A stretch of DNA of 64,000 nucleotides from Aphis gossypii. Its lineage: Eukaryota > Arthropoda > Insecta > Hemiptera > Aphididae. The stretch lies in NCBI RefSeq assembly GCF_020184175.1, contig NC_065531.1, forward strand, positions 53,403,213 to 53,467,212, read 5' to 3'. Position 1 is the first letter of the stretch. Each line of letters opens with the position of its first letter. The position numbers and the translations under genes were made by a program. Below, in pieces: positions 36,641-51,678 of this stretch. Below the pieces are notes generated by a model. That model was given only the letters and a program-made list of their open reading frames with translations, ran no database searches and had not been told where the DNA came from.

Positions 36641-38156
36641 TATAAGGTATGCATACTGGTATCGCAAATAATAACTATATAAACAATGGTGAAATCGATA
36701 GCTCTTTAACTGTATTTATTTAACTCGAATACAGTCTTGGCGTATGAAAATTTAATAATCTTACAAGCAAAATGCTTATGGTAGTTATAGATTTAATATT
36801 TGAACAATAGAAGGGTAGTGATTTTTATTTTTTTTTAAACATAAACAATAATTGTTTTAACTTTAAGCTAGCGATATGCATGTTTTTGATATCACAATAA
36901 CGTCTTTTTTATTTATTTATAGTTTAAATCTCGAGGAAAAATATTATTATTAAATCAATAATAATTATCACTGGTATATACTAAATCTGAGTTTTTACTA
37001 GTCTAGTGACGTCCTTGGTTGCATCACAACGCTATATGCGTGTTGTCGAGCAGTATCTATATTTTACCGCAGCTAAACGCAGTCAATATAATAATAATTG
37101 TGCAGTGTGCAGTACTGTACACACACACACACACACACTTATATACATTATATAAACATAAACATCGTTTCGCCATTTGGCACCATATAAATAATGTTCT
37201 CTAATCCATTGGATTAACCAAAAGCAAATATCTATAATATTAATAATATTAAATTATACGGTCGAAGTATTGTAACGATAATGATTCGTCTCATGCTATT
37301 ATACACTACCATAATCGGACACAATTATTGTGTTACGCGTTCTACTATGGAAAATCGACTGCATTATTATTATTGTGTCGGTGACTTGTCGTGCATTAAT
37401 TTAGAGGACTATCGGGTAGTGTAGAAATCACTCAAAACGGTGCTTCTACGACTTGGCCCCATAGCATCACGCTGCCGATGATGGCATATACTTTGTATAC
37501 CGAATATAATATTATGTTTTATGTTATACGCGAATAGTGTTTGGAAAGATCAGTTGAAAATTGAATCCGTTCACGACGTTCACGTTCAATTCGCAAAAAG
37601 ATACGATGAAAACGCTGACGATTATTTCTATTTACCTATAAATATAGGTAGTATATACTTTAATATAATGACTGTATATCACATATCATAATCGTATATA
37701 TGTTTGAGAGCCGAGATCAATAAATTCAGGTAATGAAATATTAACTATTTCCTCTAGATATTGTCATTGTGTGTCAACCGCCGTCTTATAAAAATGTTAT
37801 AATCAATAAAAAAAAAAAAAAAAATTATAAACATTTTAAAGTAGTATTCAGTATTGAGTATGTTGATGAAATGTTAATACAATACCATAGTAATAGTAAT
37901 AAAATAAATTTTTTAAAAGGAATGTTATTTGAACGAATTAAATAGTTCAAGTTCTTTAAAAGAACGAATTTCGTTCACATTTATATTGTCGTTCTATTTT
38001 ATATGAGTGAGTGACGTTTACGTGTTATTCGCAAAATAATCAATGTGATCGTGACGAACGCACGTTTGCAAAACCTTTCTTTTCAAATACTGGTTGCATG
38101 CAGGGGAAATGGGGCATATGTAAAGGGAGATATGGGGTATAATTCCTACATAGCCT
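36641..38156. other. Mixed stretch with small unassigned frames
   Basis: A 47-codon ATG-started frame (37281-37424, +) lies in a GC-richer patch. It has a short hydrophobic start (MIRLMLLYTTIIG) and several cysteines, but no known family. Clusters of GTTCA/GAACG words near 37570-38060 hint at an old repeat. No gene is assigned. Confidence 0.35.
37119..37138. repeat. (AC)n microsatellite
   Basis: An uninterrupted AC dinucleotide run of about 20 bases. Confidence 0.85.
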
Positions 38157-38179
38157 TATATATATATATATATATATAT
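38157..38179. repeat. (TA)n microsatellite
   Basis: An uninterrupted TA run of about 23 bases, just after a G-rich patch with GGGGAAATGGGG near 38103-38140. Confidence 0.85.
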
Positions 38180-41100
38180 GTATACAGCTATCAAACATGC
38201 TTGTAAGTAATTATAGCAAGTATTTTTAATAGATAGTATATTATCTTTAGTTGTATTAGTAAGTGAATAGTGGATTTAATGATAAGTGATACTATTAAGA
38301 TAGTAATTACTATCGTTCAACTATTCCACAGAATATAACGCAACCAAACATAATATATATATATATAATATATGGGAATAAATCTGTTACCATACCATAT
38401 ATAATCACGATGGTGTAGATTAAGACGATCCACCTTAACTTTGTGCAATGTACACTGTTTATGAAAATATTTGATAGTGTGGCTGTAATATTATTCACAA
38501 AATTATTACTTTAATACGGTCACTAATAGTTTTTTTGTTATTTGAAATTTTTTAAAATTAGGTTTTAAGCAAATACTTTGAAAAAAAAGTATCAATATCA
38601 GTTTTTACAAACAATAAAACTTTTGAACTTAGTCTTGTAATGTTTTATTCAAATTAAAAAAAAAAGTTATCTTTAATAAACATTATTTAAAGTTTTTCAC
38701 TTGACATTACACTCAATGATTTTGTGATCGTTTTAATGAGTTCTTCAAATAACCGACACTACTGTGACACGATTTCTATCAAACTTATATTTTCATCTAT
38801 TGACTTTCTTTTATCGCACTTCATTGCATAGGTATTGCAGGCCGTGTTTAAGGGATAAGAACATTATAAAATGTATACCAATATATTTATAAATATTAAA
38901 AGTATGTGTGTACAATGTCCGAACCCGATTAAATTATATTATACAAAATACCCAGAATTCAATTCCACAGCTTAAATATAAAATATGTACTGAATTGAAA
39001 AATTAAAATACAGATTAAAAGAAATTATAGTTTTTGAACTTGATTTTATACTATTATATAAAAACAAAATAAATTATACAGGGCACATTTTATCAATTAA
39101 TTAATTTATACATATTATACTTTACTGTGGTATTTAATTTTGTTAATGTTTATTATTTATACTACTATGCACGTCTTTATCATTCCAACAGATTGATAAA
39201 ATGTAATTGAAAAAAAAATACTCATGGATTCTTTCATTGTATAATTACTTATAGTTTGAAATCGATTAAACATCAATTTTTGAGGAGTTTTAAAATTTAA
39301 TTGTAAAATATTAGACTAAAAATTGATTAGTTTAAATGGTTGGTTGATTTTTGATATCAAAATGTATCTAATTGATGCTTTATAGGATCATCCAATAATA
39401 AGAAAAACCCAGTGATTTTTTTAACTATCGGAAATTTTTTTTTGAAAAACAGATAGAAATCATAATTAATATGTAACACAAGTTATACATACTAATATTA
39501 AAAAACTTAAGAGTTAATATATTTTATCATGATAATCTCAGATATAACTAGATCGATTTCAATAAAAGTTATAGTAGCTTACATGAAACTTAAAGGAATT
39601 TTAAGTTTATTATTTAAACAACTACATTTTGGCACAGGATTTCTCACACACGGATTTTATTTTGTCTTTTAAAAATTGATTCATTTTTTGTTTATATAAT
39701 AATAATATATACAGTATATACATTTTCCATTAGTAATAAAAAAATAGCATAAACTAGTCGATCCACTATGCTTGTTGAATTTAGTTGAAGTTTTTTTTTT
39801 TTTTTTTAAATAAAATAATATTTAATCCATTGTTTGTTACCCAGATGTTTAATAAAATACAATGCCTTTATTCTTATTATTCTCAACGAAAAAACTCATC
39901 AATTCTATCGAAAGTAGTAATGATTGTTCCTAGACCTATAAGAAAAGTTTAAAGAGTAGTTTTAACGTTAAACCATGTTTGAAAAAATATAACACGTATC
40001 ATATAATATAATCCGCAATAGGCGAATTGCCCATTTAAGATCACAAATTGAGGTACACTGTTTCAGATTTATCAGTGAATTGAGGTTAGGTTAGGTACAC
40101 TAAATTATAGATATACCAATATAGCGCGAGTACTACTGTATCTTAGTATCTTAAGTTAGTTCATTTTTTTCAGGGTTATGTGTGTATAAATAAATAATAC
40201 ATATATATTAAAAAGGGTAGTAAAATGGATACGGCTTTACATGGTAGTACATTTGATGTTGAGTGGGTCACTGTTACGTGAGTATTATGTTTGAATTTAA
40301 TGATTTATCATTGTATTGATTATTTATTGTGTATACAGACATAAAAAACTACACATCATTGTATAATCAATACATTCATCTCTCCGATTGGAGTCTTAGA
40401 ATTGCACGTAAGTTATTATAAATAAAAAATTCAATAATATTATATCATTATAATTATTATTACTATTTTAATATTTTGCTATTATTTAGTGTTTTAAGAA
40501 ATATTTTTGTATAAAGAAGTTGGATAAAAAAATTTGGCTTAAAATTAAAAAGAAAGACCTTTTAGTAATTGTATTATAAACAAATTATTTATTAATATGT
40601 AGATTGTAAATTTTATAAGTAAAGAAAATTTATTTTTTGTGTAAAAGGCATTTTAAATTAAAATGTTGACAAAACTATTACCTATAGTTGAAGGTTCATA
40701 AAATTTCTAATTTTTAACCTACATTTTACAAAATAATAGAATACAAAATTTCTAAGAAATTGTTCTCTTAGCAATTTAAAAATATCAAGAAACAAGTCAT
40801 ACACTTTTATGAAGACTTCTTTTAAGCTATTTACACCATAGTTATATTCATGTCATTCTAATGACTTACAAGTTATATTTTTATGTTTTTATAAAAAGTA
40901 GTTGAACCTACAGAAAAAAATAATAATTTAACTGAATTTATTCTGAGATATTTGTGAATGAATAATAATTGCATTTTAATTTAACGTATCTCTTAGAGCA
41001 GTGAGAGTTCGTTTGATTTTGAATATTATAGCATTATTATTGACTATTATTAATATATATGTAAGCCGGGGCAATGGATAGGCAATTTAGGTACATAGTT

Positions 41101-44100
41101 ATGTAGTTGGCATACGAACCGTATTCTGGTCTCTGGATTTTTAAAATATCATTATAACTACTTATATTTACAAACTAATAATTTGAAATAAGAATAGTTC
41201 ATAATAACGGCAATGATATTCCGACTATCCGCTTAAATATTTTTATTTCGATTTCGTTTTGCTTGAAACCTTTTGCATAATAAATTTCAAGAAAATATGA
41301 GCTACACATGACCAGCACACACTTTTCTAAAATATGACCGAATAGTAATCACAAATATTCAAAATTGGCTCTAAATTTAATATTTTTTGTTAACGCTATG
41401 ATACTAAACCACTAAACCTTCTGAGATACTTTCCAAGTTGACTTTCAATTTAACCTTGAGTATCTAGTATTATATTAGGTAAGTGTATGTTAATGGTTGA
41501 CTAGAGTACTAGACATTAATTATTATTGTATGTTATTGACGTTGTTATTCTGTAATTTACATATTTATGGTAAGTATGATTATTTTTACTAATTAAAACA
41601 TTATTAGATATTAATAATACTCATTTATGTGTACATTTTATTACATTTTGTATTTATACATATTATTTTATAATTAAAATTTTCACTGAGTACATTGTAA
41701 TTTTATATATTTTTAGTCTTAAATGCTTTAATCATAAGATTCGATGGACGTTTTTTTTAAGCAAGAAATTCAAACTAATAATTTCTGTTAAGACTAAAAA
41801 TTAAATGCGAAAATTCAGAATACTTTTTAAAATAATTAAGAATGAATAAAAAAAAAAAAATACTTGATAACCTCAGTTACTGTTTTCTCTAAGAATTATT
41901 GTTCATTGTATACAATAAGTGTTATTTAATTCAAATTCAATACGTTATCCATTACAGAATTTACTCAATGACGAGGAAAATTTTGGCTTCTACTGTAAAG
42001 CAAAGTAGTAATTTACTTTCACCATTTTTTAAATATGCTTTATAATACTAAGTATTGCATTTAAGTTTTATAATTATAATTTAATTAAATAAAGTATTAT
42101 TGTATACTATAGGTATTTGAATTCATATATACAATTGAAGTAGTTATTTTAAAAATATTGTATTTATATAAATATTTTATAAGTTGAATTTCTAATTTCT
42201 ACTAATATTTTAATATAGTTAGATATATTTTAATGTTTAGGTAATTATAGATATGAACTATTATCAGATATACTGTATTTTGTATAATTGTATAATTATT
42301 TTAACAGTTAAACACTCATTATCTCAACAATATAAACAATATAGTTAATATTAGTAAATTTTTGTTTTACATAAATATAAGTTATGATATAACAACACTT
42401 GAAAACAATTATATTTTTCTATTTCGTTGATGTTTAATTTTTAAAACAAAAAATTAATGTAAAGTGGAATAGTAGAGTTTAACTTTAATTACTTATAACA
42501 GTTGTAACTCTCCTTGGTATATTGGAAATTTAATAAAATATTCAAAAACAAGAATTCTTAGAAAAATATTCTGCTTTGAAATATAAAAGTTCATTATAAT
42601 TTCGTATATTATGTCATATTATTGTCATTTAAAAAAGAAAAATACTTAAATACTGATGATGATAAAAAACAGTAAGAAAATATATGTTTTTCTAATGAGA
42701 ATGGCTAAAGAAAAATAAAATGTATTTTAAAAATGTTGATACTTTTCGAAATAATGATTGCTACTTAATATTAAAAGAATCAAATTATATATTTTATATT
42801 TTTATGTTATCTTGAATGTATTTTGTGAAGTTTTGAGGCAGTTATTAAGATGTCCTTTTACTTATTACTAAAATGCATCGAATATTGTTTTATTCTTCCA
42901 CAGTTATTTTATAGTTCCTTGTACATTTTGCAAACCATTCCGTAATCTCATACATTTTATGACGCTTTTCATATTGTATGAGTATTGAATATCTAAGAGT
43001 ATTTGACAATTGTAATTTTTATATTTTGTTTAATTATTTGTTTCATACATTTAATTGTAAAAAAAATATTCTAGATAAGAACTTAAGCATGTTTTAAAAA
43101 AAATAAAATAGTTTTTATATAATTATTATTACTTTTTTGAAGTTATTACATTTTCAGTAAGAGTAAAAGGTTTTTAAATACATCGTACCTGCCTTTTATT
43201 ACCTACTGTTATATAGGTCAATAGTACAGAACATACAATTATTAGATTAATTATTCATAAAGGTCACTTCTATATTTAGAGTAGGGGACTTACGGTCGCT
43301 TTAAATTATTGCATTTCAGTTTGCATAGAAACACCTTTCTTGGTAAGTCGCAAGTTACGTTTTTGGAACCTAATGAAACGTAAACACGATAAAACAACTA
43401 ATTTAGTATAGTAAGGACTCCAAGGCACCCAACAAGTTTCTAAATAGTTATTTCTTTAATATGCTAAAAGGTAATTTTAATGTATTTTTCTGTACCACTA
43501 TAGTTATAATTTTAAACATAAATTATTGAATCATAAACATATTCAGAAATTATGAATTTAAAAATGTTTTAAGATATATTCTAACGCAACGGAGTATTTT
43601 TTTTAATATTAATTCAATTTGATATATTATATTATTATATATATATTTTTTTATGGAAATAAAAATATTTTGTATTGAAAGCTATAATTTTATCTGATAA
43701 CATGTAAACCCAGTATCTTATAGTTATCATCAAATCAAATATGTAACCGAATATCTTTTTTAAACCATTAAAATTGTTGACAATTTTTCAATTTTTAATT
43801 TTTTTTTAATTTATATATTATTGTCATCAAAGTTTTTTCAGGTTATGTTACAGTATAAGGTTTGTATTCGTCACAGTTAGTCAGGGCTTGATATTATTTT
43901 ATATTTAAAATTAAAATATTTTATATACATTTATTTATAATATGTTATTAAACGTTGGTGGTAATAAAAGTGACGATAGTGCAATATATTAATTATAAAT
44001 CGATAATTCTTTAATATTAGTTTCATGAATTTATTTTTAAAAATAAATTTGAGATGATTCCGATATTTCTATGTTTCTATTTATTTATTCTAGTACATTA

Positions 44101-45290
44101 TTAAAGCAGCTTGACATTAATCATCGTATATAAACAAAGTTTTTATTACTCGAGTAAGTCAGTAAATTAAACTCAACCTATATTGTATATGTTTATGTTT
44201 ATTACACTATAAAAATACATCACAGTCAAATCTCCTTAAACATATTATTGCAGTCTGGGATTATATTTTTATGTTCATTGTTAAACGATTGCATTTAATT
44301 TAAATTCTGCATTTATTTTGTTTTAATTTTGAAAATATTATTATTTTTAGAATAATATTATTTTATGATAGTCAACATATACTTTAAGTAAATAAATATT
44401 ATACTATGAATATATATATAAGAGTATTAGTATTATTTTTTAATTAAGACAATTTATTAAGAGTCTTATAAAAATAAAATAGGTAATATTATTTTATATT
44501 TATTGGCACCGAACCGATAATATATCAAATACTACTATATTTGAGTTGATATTTTTATAAAGTTAATTGTATTGAAATGTTTACGTAAAACTATCTATTT
44601 TAAAAACGTATATAGAAAATTAATAAAATTATATGAATTGTTTTATTTTTTTTTTTTAAAGTAATGTTTTGATTAGAACTGCAGAGTTATAAATTATGTA
44701 CATTTTATCATGTATTCATTTGAATATACGTATCAGAAGCGACAATTATTTTATTTCATTTTTTTTAAGAATTGTACTTATAAGATAATGGTAAATATTC
44801 TTCTTTATTATTCAGTTCACCAAATTAGTTCAGGTTAAATGATTTACTGATAAATTTTTCAAATATTAAACGTCTGAAGAACTAAATCATCATGACACCT
44901 ACAATTGAGTTAAATAAAATCAGTATGAATGTATAGTGTACACTTCTTTTATAAAATAAAAAATACAAATATATAGTTGCGAAAAATTTTAAGACGTGGT
45001 TATAAAATTGATTATAAAATCACTTAATTTTATGACTTTTTAAGAATAAATAAACAAGTATTTTATACATTTTTGTCGATTTTTCCAAGTCTTTCAGATA
45101 TAAAGATTTGACTGCTGGAGGCTAAATTTGAAAACATCAATGGAATAAGAAGACGAAGAGATTCAGGATTGAAGAAAAAGAATATGAAGAAAAAAATTTG
45201 GATGCGAAGGACATAGTGGGTGAGGCGTAGAAGGTTAAAGTAGAGTAAAGGTTGAATAATTGAGGAAATGACCATCACCATCTTCACAGT
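38180..45290. other. Long AT-rich non-coding stretch
   Basis: No gene, RNA or transposon protein is recognised. A TTAGG-type pair sits near 40085-40095. A slightly GC-richer piece lies at about 43280-43430. The 79-codon minus-strand frame at 45063-45302 borders the next CpG-rich patch but has no recognised domain. Confidence 0.5.
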
Positions 45291-45361
45291 ATTTTCGTTC
45301 AAGATTCACGTGGCTATCATTCGGCCAGTTCTCGGTTTTCGTCTTCTGTTTTCCTGTCATT

Positions 45362-45775
45362 TTGGACATTGACTGGTGGATGGGTCGAGAGGATCAAAAG
45401 TTTTTAGTTTTCCGCCGCCGCCGCCGGGGGCACGCGATTTTCACCAACGACGCTGCCGTCATGCCGCGCGACTGCCACCGTAGATTTAGTATACCGCCGT
45501 GTCGCATCGCGAACACTACGACGACCGTCGACACAACGGTCTACCGGCACTACGATTTGCACGTGTTTTTCCCCTTCCCACTCACGTATAAAGTTGCAAA
45601 AAATATAACAAACATTTTCGCAGATACCATCTACCGAGAATATCACTATGGACGTATGAAGAGTACACGACCTAACTACTTAAGACGATCGCCACTATTA
45701 GAGTTTAAGCTGTCTAAGATCATGGGAGCACGCAAAACAGGTCAGTTTTTAGAGAATCCAACTGCAGGTTTTTGA
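45362..45775 (+). CDS. Hypothetical first exon in a CpG-rich patch
   Basis: This 137-codon open stretch includes a run of CCG repeats (arginines at about 45413-45428) and the most CpG-dense sequence in the window (about 45405-45545). The frame has no ATG at its left edge; the first candidate ATG is at 45380. A good splice donor, ACAG|GTCAGT, occurs at about 45739-45741, so the exon may end there rather than at the stop. The minus strand is also open (45404-45646, 80 codons), so strand is uncertain. I recognise no domain. It could instead be a promoter CpG patch with chance frames. Confidence 0.22.
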   Translation: MDIDWWMGREDQKFLVFRRRRRGHAIFTNDAAVMPRDCHRRFSIPPCRIANTTTTVDTTVYRHYDLHVFFPFPLTYKVAKNITNIFADTIYREYHYGRMKSTRPNYLRRSPLLEFKLSKIMGARKTGQFLENPTAGF

Positions 45776-48700
45776 TGTTATTCTAATTAAAAATGGGGCG
45801 CTAGTCATGTCTGATATAATTTAATCATTTTCTATTAGGGTATTCTTAGTATAATTTATATATAAACGTTTACTTGAAATATTTTTGAACGAATATAGAA
45901 TAATTTGAGTTCGTAATAATTTATGACATAAACGCGGATGGAGTTTGATAATATTATTCAATTGATATTTATGTGCTAAAAATATGAATTAAACTTGCTT
46001 TATTTTCAAAGAAGAATAAAATATTACTTATAAGATAAATCCATTGTTTCTTGGAAATCCATACATAACATAATTGTAATATCACTGATTAATAAAAATC
46101 CCATGACTCGTATATGTATAGATTTTAATTTATTGTATTTTGTACTAATGTTCACACGAAGATTAAATTTCTGCTCAAAACTATTTAGCTGTTTTCAAAA
46201 AAATACTTCGACCATAGGTTTCCTATTTAGAGCTTGCACGGCAGTATATTATACCCCTTTCATGACTTTTCCACCGTGCTTTTCATCCTTTCACCGCAAG
46301 TATCCGTAAATGTTTGTGTTATGTAGACTTTTCAGTATTTTGCAGGAAAACCATATAGTATGTATATTATATATAGTTAATGTAATTTAACGAATATTAC
46401 CGATGAATTACCTAACTTTAGTTTTTGTTATTTTCCAGACTATATATTATACATTATTTGAATGTTTAAACATTCAATTCGAACTTAGCGCTTGTATGAT
46501 TTTATTTGTCATACTATATAATATATATCTAACAGAAAAAAAAAAATTAAAAAAATAAAACGTTACTTAAGTCTAAAATGCATTTAAATATAATAAATTA
46601 AAAATGTGCGTCTTTCAAAGACATACATTTCATTACACCAAATTAATTTTTAATTAAATGTTTATTTTTTATGTGTAAAAATGAATATGAAAAATTTAAT
46701 AATAAAAGAACACCATTTTGTCTTATACACCTATTTTTAAACCAGAATTGAATTTTTTTAAATTCTAATAAAAAAAATGACGTGTTGTGTGTATTTCAAA
46801 TTGTTTAATTTTTCAATAATTATATACGAACTACCAAAATCCAAATATTCCTTTAGTGCGGGACACGTCAACATATTTGAGTATTGTCTTATTTTACCCT
46901 AAAAACTTGTTTCAAAGTAGTTCTATAATGCTTTCCCAACAAAACATACACCAAAAAGGACAAGAATTACGTATAAATTGTAGTTTGTGTTTCTTTAGGG
47001 TTACACTTACACATAACTGTTGGGTAAGTTATGTAAATAATACATCGCTTCACAAGAGAAATACGTAAATTTCTGCAATAATGGTTTAATATCAATAAAC
47101 GTTTGTTGTCAGTAGTAACAAGTATAAAATGTGTATTTTTTAAGATTGAAGAAAAAATTTAAGTTGACGTAAAATACAATTAAATTCTGCGCATACTTAT
47201 AAGTGTATGAAAAGTTGAATTAAATATATAGCTTAATATTACATTTATATACAGTCTTTTTAATTTAGTTTTATACTTTCCTCTTTCTTTTGTAAATAAC
47301 TTCTATTAAATATTGTTTCCTTTCTGTTTTTCGCTAATACCTAATTGCCGAAACTAATTGTAATACAAAGTTTAAATAAAATAATAAAATAAAATAAATT
47401 ATTTATTTATGTTTTACAAATAATATATTTCATATTTAATATGAAATTATAAAAAAATGTTTCTAAAATTATTCATAAAATATGGATTACTCCTAAAAAA
47501 TATTATTAAGAATATATTTAAACGCGTCAGTTTATACTTAAAGCAGCTACGAGGTTGAGTGACTTTTACCTCATTAATGAATATATATATATAAAAGAGA
47601 TAAACAACCTCGTTTTTAGTCAATATTTTATTTAACGCTAGCCACACTGCCACAGTTATTTTCACTGTAAAATACGTGCATTTTTTATATGTTGCATTTA
47701 CGTATAGTTGAGTTGTAATTACAAAAAGTTTTTCATCTTTTAAACTATATGGATTGTGTTAGATTAAAGACTCTAGCCACACACGTATACACAATTTTTT
47801 CTATGTTAAGAGAATTCTTATAATAGTTCCAGTAAATTGCTCTGACTCGTAACTTCTTTATTCGATCTATTATTCTTTATCTACTATTTTATGTTCACAG
47901 ACTTATAATGTTACCAACACCCGTGGCAAGTATGCGCTGCGCAATATATTGAATTATAAATAAGTAAAAAAACACACGTACGACAAAATATGAATAAGGA
48001 TAGTATATAAATTATACGCATCGCAGGAGTTCAAGCTTTCTATAATATATGTTATAGCATTTTGAATCGAGCAAAATAAATTACGTAAAAAAATGCTATG
48101 CATATTATTGAATAGAGGTGGTGCGGCCGCATTTTACATATAATATTCTATAAACAGTTTTCAATGTGCTGCACATACACGCGAGTGCTTTTACTGAAAT
48201 AATATTAGCAATATGCTTCACTGATCTGCATTTTAGACTGTTAATAACACTATAATAATATAAAGATGTGCGTGTAATTTTATGAATAGCACCTATTCAA
48301 TGAGGTTTTTATTTTATAACCCATTGTTTTTTCCTATGTTTTTTTTTTATAGAATAAGATGCTCGAGAATAGTTTTGAAAGAAAAAATTTAATTAAAATA
48401 ATAATGATAGATTATTGAATTATATTTACTATGATACTATAAAACTATCTACTGTAATTATGAAATTTAACGATCTAGTTATTTTAATATGGAAGCGATA
48501 TAAATTTTTGTGAGTTGTAAAATAAAACTAATTGGAGCTGTATATTTTATGTTAATTGCAATGAAAATAATATTCAAAATATTACATACATATACGCCGT
48601 CCATATTTCATGTCTAAACTCTCTAGTATTTTTTAGTGATTAATTAATAAAGTTGTAAATGGTTAGCATCAGGTGTTTTTTTGAAATGATTATTATAATT

Positions 48701-49870
48701 TTTAATTTTAGTCCAGTTAATTATAAACACCGCAATAAAACAGTTTTCAAAAAATTCATTTAGTAAATATTAAAAATTGAAGTAATATACATATAATATT
48801 AATTCAAAATATATTTTTATTTTCAACTACAATTAGGAATTTCCTACATACCTATCTTAAACATTTTAGAAATACTACTTCATAATGAGTTAAGTATAAT
48901 AAAGAGAAACAGGATAAAAATAAAATTAGAATAGTTAATACAATGAATAAAAATAGTTTCGAGTCGAAAGTCGTGAACATTGTTATAAGTTAAGATAAGT
49001 CAGAGTCTTGAAGTTACTAATATAATACGCCATGTTCCAAATAAGACGTTTTTTTTTAGTTAAATGAAATACCTAGTTTGACTATTTAGATTAAATTTTT
49101 GTGACTTGAATAATAAATATATGTTTTTAAATTTACTTTAAATGTTTTATAATTTATAATAAAAGCCAATTTCAACTAGTTTTTAACTTTTAAATGTAGG
49201 ATGTATTTTAGTTTGTTAAAATGAACTTCAAACAGATTCTAAAATTAAAACTGTTTTACTGTGTGTTATTCGACATTTTAACAGCCCATAGCAGTAATAA
49301 TAATACTATATTTAAGTGGGATATCAAGCTCTAAAATTTTCATTTATCATTGTATGAACATAACATGAAGATTACGCAGTCTTTGATCGTAAATTTGTTG
49401 TTCACACAAAATATACGTTTTGTTTATCTTATGTAAACTTTTGATTTTTTTTAAAAATCTTTTCATAAAAATTGAAATACTTTTTTCTTGTAATAAAATA
49501 ACAACATTAGTGTAAATAGTTATATTTTCGATTTAATAAATAATATTAAATTTAAAACATATTATATACGTATGTACATTATAAATGGGTAAAAAACAAA
49601 ATTGTATATACCTATAATATAGATCCTATATGTCGAGTATCAATAAATATTTTTATTTAAACATTAAATGTTCTTTTATTACTTGAAAAATTGATTTTAG
49701 TTTTCAAGAAAAAGTTTAAAAAACTAAACGTTTATCCAAAATAAATATTATTGTGTAGACAACATGTGTGGTAATGTGTGTACAGCAATATTTTGTGTGG
49801 ATCAATGAATGCAGGACTGCTGTGTTGGGAAAAGTCAAAAGATGACCAAATAATTATCTGAATAAGATAA
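45776..49870. other. AT-rich non-coding stretch
   Basis: No assigned gene. Short frames at 46103-46309 (+), 46856-47068 (+) and 47447-47665 (-) lack recognised domains and sit in AT-rich DNA. Confidence 0.45.
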
Positions 49871-49955
49871 CAGATAATTCATTTAATATTTATCTAGATA
49901 ATATAATATTATAATATAACCACTCATTTTTTATCTAGATAAAAAAATTAATAAA
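49871..49955. repeat. Dispersed repeat fragment, copy 1
   Basis: This segment shares an ordered set of blocks with 50782-50865: CAGATAA, ATTTATCT, TAACCACTCATTTTTT, then AT-rich text ending AAATTAA..AAA. ATCTAGATAA palindromes occur inside. It is probably a remnant of a transposon family; orientation and family are unknown. Confidence 0.45.
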
Positions 49956-50781
49956 AATTAATATATATTTTGTTTAATTCTATTATAAATTTATAAATAT
50001 TGAATTGTATAATATGTATGTATAAACTTTGCTATTTTGACCAAACTTCAAGGGAAGAATTTAAAATGTCAACCCTCCTCCTCCAAGTCTATACCTCTAT
50101 ACCTCTAGTATCAAGTATTGGCTCCACTTACTTAAATACCGCTGATATAGAATTATTTTTTGAATGTTATAGTTTATAAATACAAAATAAATAATCTTTA
50201 AACATTTTTAATTCACGTTGTGGGTAACACAACTTGCTCAAAAATGTTAAATGCTTTTTCTTCCGAATTATTTATATTATAACTCATGTTGTTTTATGTG
50301 CATATTATCTTAAAAATGAAGTATTTTTAATTTAGTATTACACTACTAAAAGCTGTTTATATCGTTTATGTAGAAATATATAATGATAAACAGCGATAAT
50401 ATCATAATTATAAATATTATATAATTGTCATAACTCATTACCGATTAATTATGAATGCCGTTTAAATCGCGTCACTACTCAGAATTTGCTACCAAAAACT
50501 ATTTATAAATAATATTGGTAATGCTCTTGTGTACCATGTAGCTTCTCATACACGAAACCAGACTTGTAAAATAATAACATAATATAGTATTATAGTTAAT
50601 TAATTAAATAGTTAATTTTGATTGTAAAAACTAAAAATAAAAATTGATTTCTTCATAAATACTTTTAATAATAATAATAATAATGTCGGTACTCGGTAAA
50701 TTATTTCCTATACCTTATACAAGCATTTCAAAATTTTCAAATTATTTATCTCATTATAATATTAATATAGATAAATTAACA

Positions 50782-50865
50782 CAGATAACCATTACATTTA
50801 TCTGGAAATATAATATATAACCACTCATTTTTTTTTAATCAAGATAATAAAATTAAATAAATAAT
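50782..50865. repeat. Dispersed repeat fragment, copy 2
   Basis: Diverged copy of 49871-49955, sharing TAACCACTCATTTTTT and flanking blocks in the same order and orientation. Confidence 0.45.
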
Positions 50866-51660
50866 CATATCTCAATAATTCTCAAGACTGAGTTAAGGAG
50901 TTAATAATCCCTCTACAATGCGCTCAGGACCTTTCTAACTTGAATATGGTATGATTATCACTATAAGAAATAAAAATGGGCCGTGAAAGAATAATAATTT
51001 TATACTTCCTAATTTGAGTAATTTCCTATTGTTGTAGAAATTTCAAAGATGTTTTATAATTAAATTGAATATTTTTTTTCTTTTTTTTTTTACATTTTTT
51101 AGTTTTATACACAATTTTTTTTTTATCATTATTATCTATTTCAATAGTCTAATTGGATATAACCTAATAGTTAAATTAGTCATTAATACTAAATACGAAC
51201 CTTTAATGCTTTATAAATCCAAATGTAACTAAAAATATGTAAATGTAATGCAAACTGCATTAATTCAAAATGCATTAAAAATGACAAAAACTGAAAAATA
51301 ACTAACAAACTCGAATGCCTAGGCTTAAGTTTGAATCATATTTCGAGTTTTAGTAAAACTAATATTAAACTGTATAAATTAACGATTCCAGCTAAATAAT
51401 GCATAAAAAACTAGTTTGTCCTTTATGCTGCATTGGGTAAAATTATATACATATAATTGATAGCTAAAAAGGATTTGGTACCGAATTTAATTATTTAGTT
51501 TTATTTTCATTGTGGTGTAAATAACATTTATATACGATGTAACTGTTGTATTTCAAGTAATTTTTATGTTTATTTTTTTCGATCATATTTTATTTTAATA
51601 TTAAAGTTAACCTATAATTTGAATCATCATAGACAATTTAATTAAATTACTTACATATGT

Positions 51661-51678
51661 ATATATATATATATATAT
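51661..51678. repeat. (AT)n microsatellite
   Basis: An uninterrupted AT run of 18 bases. Confidence 0.8.
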
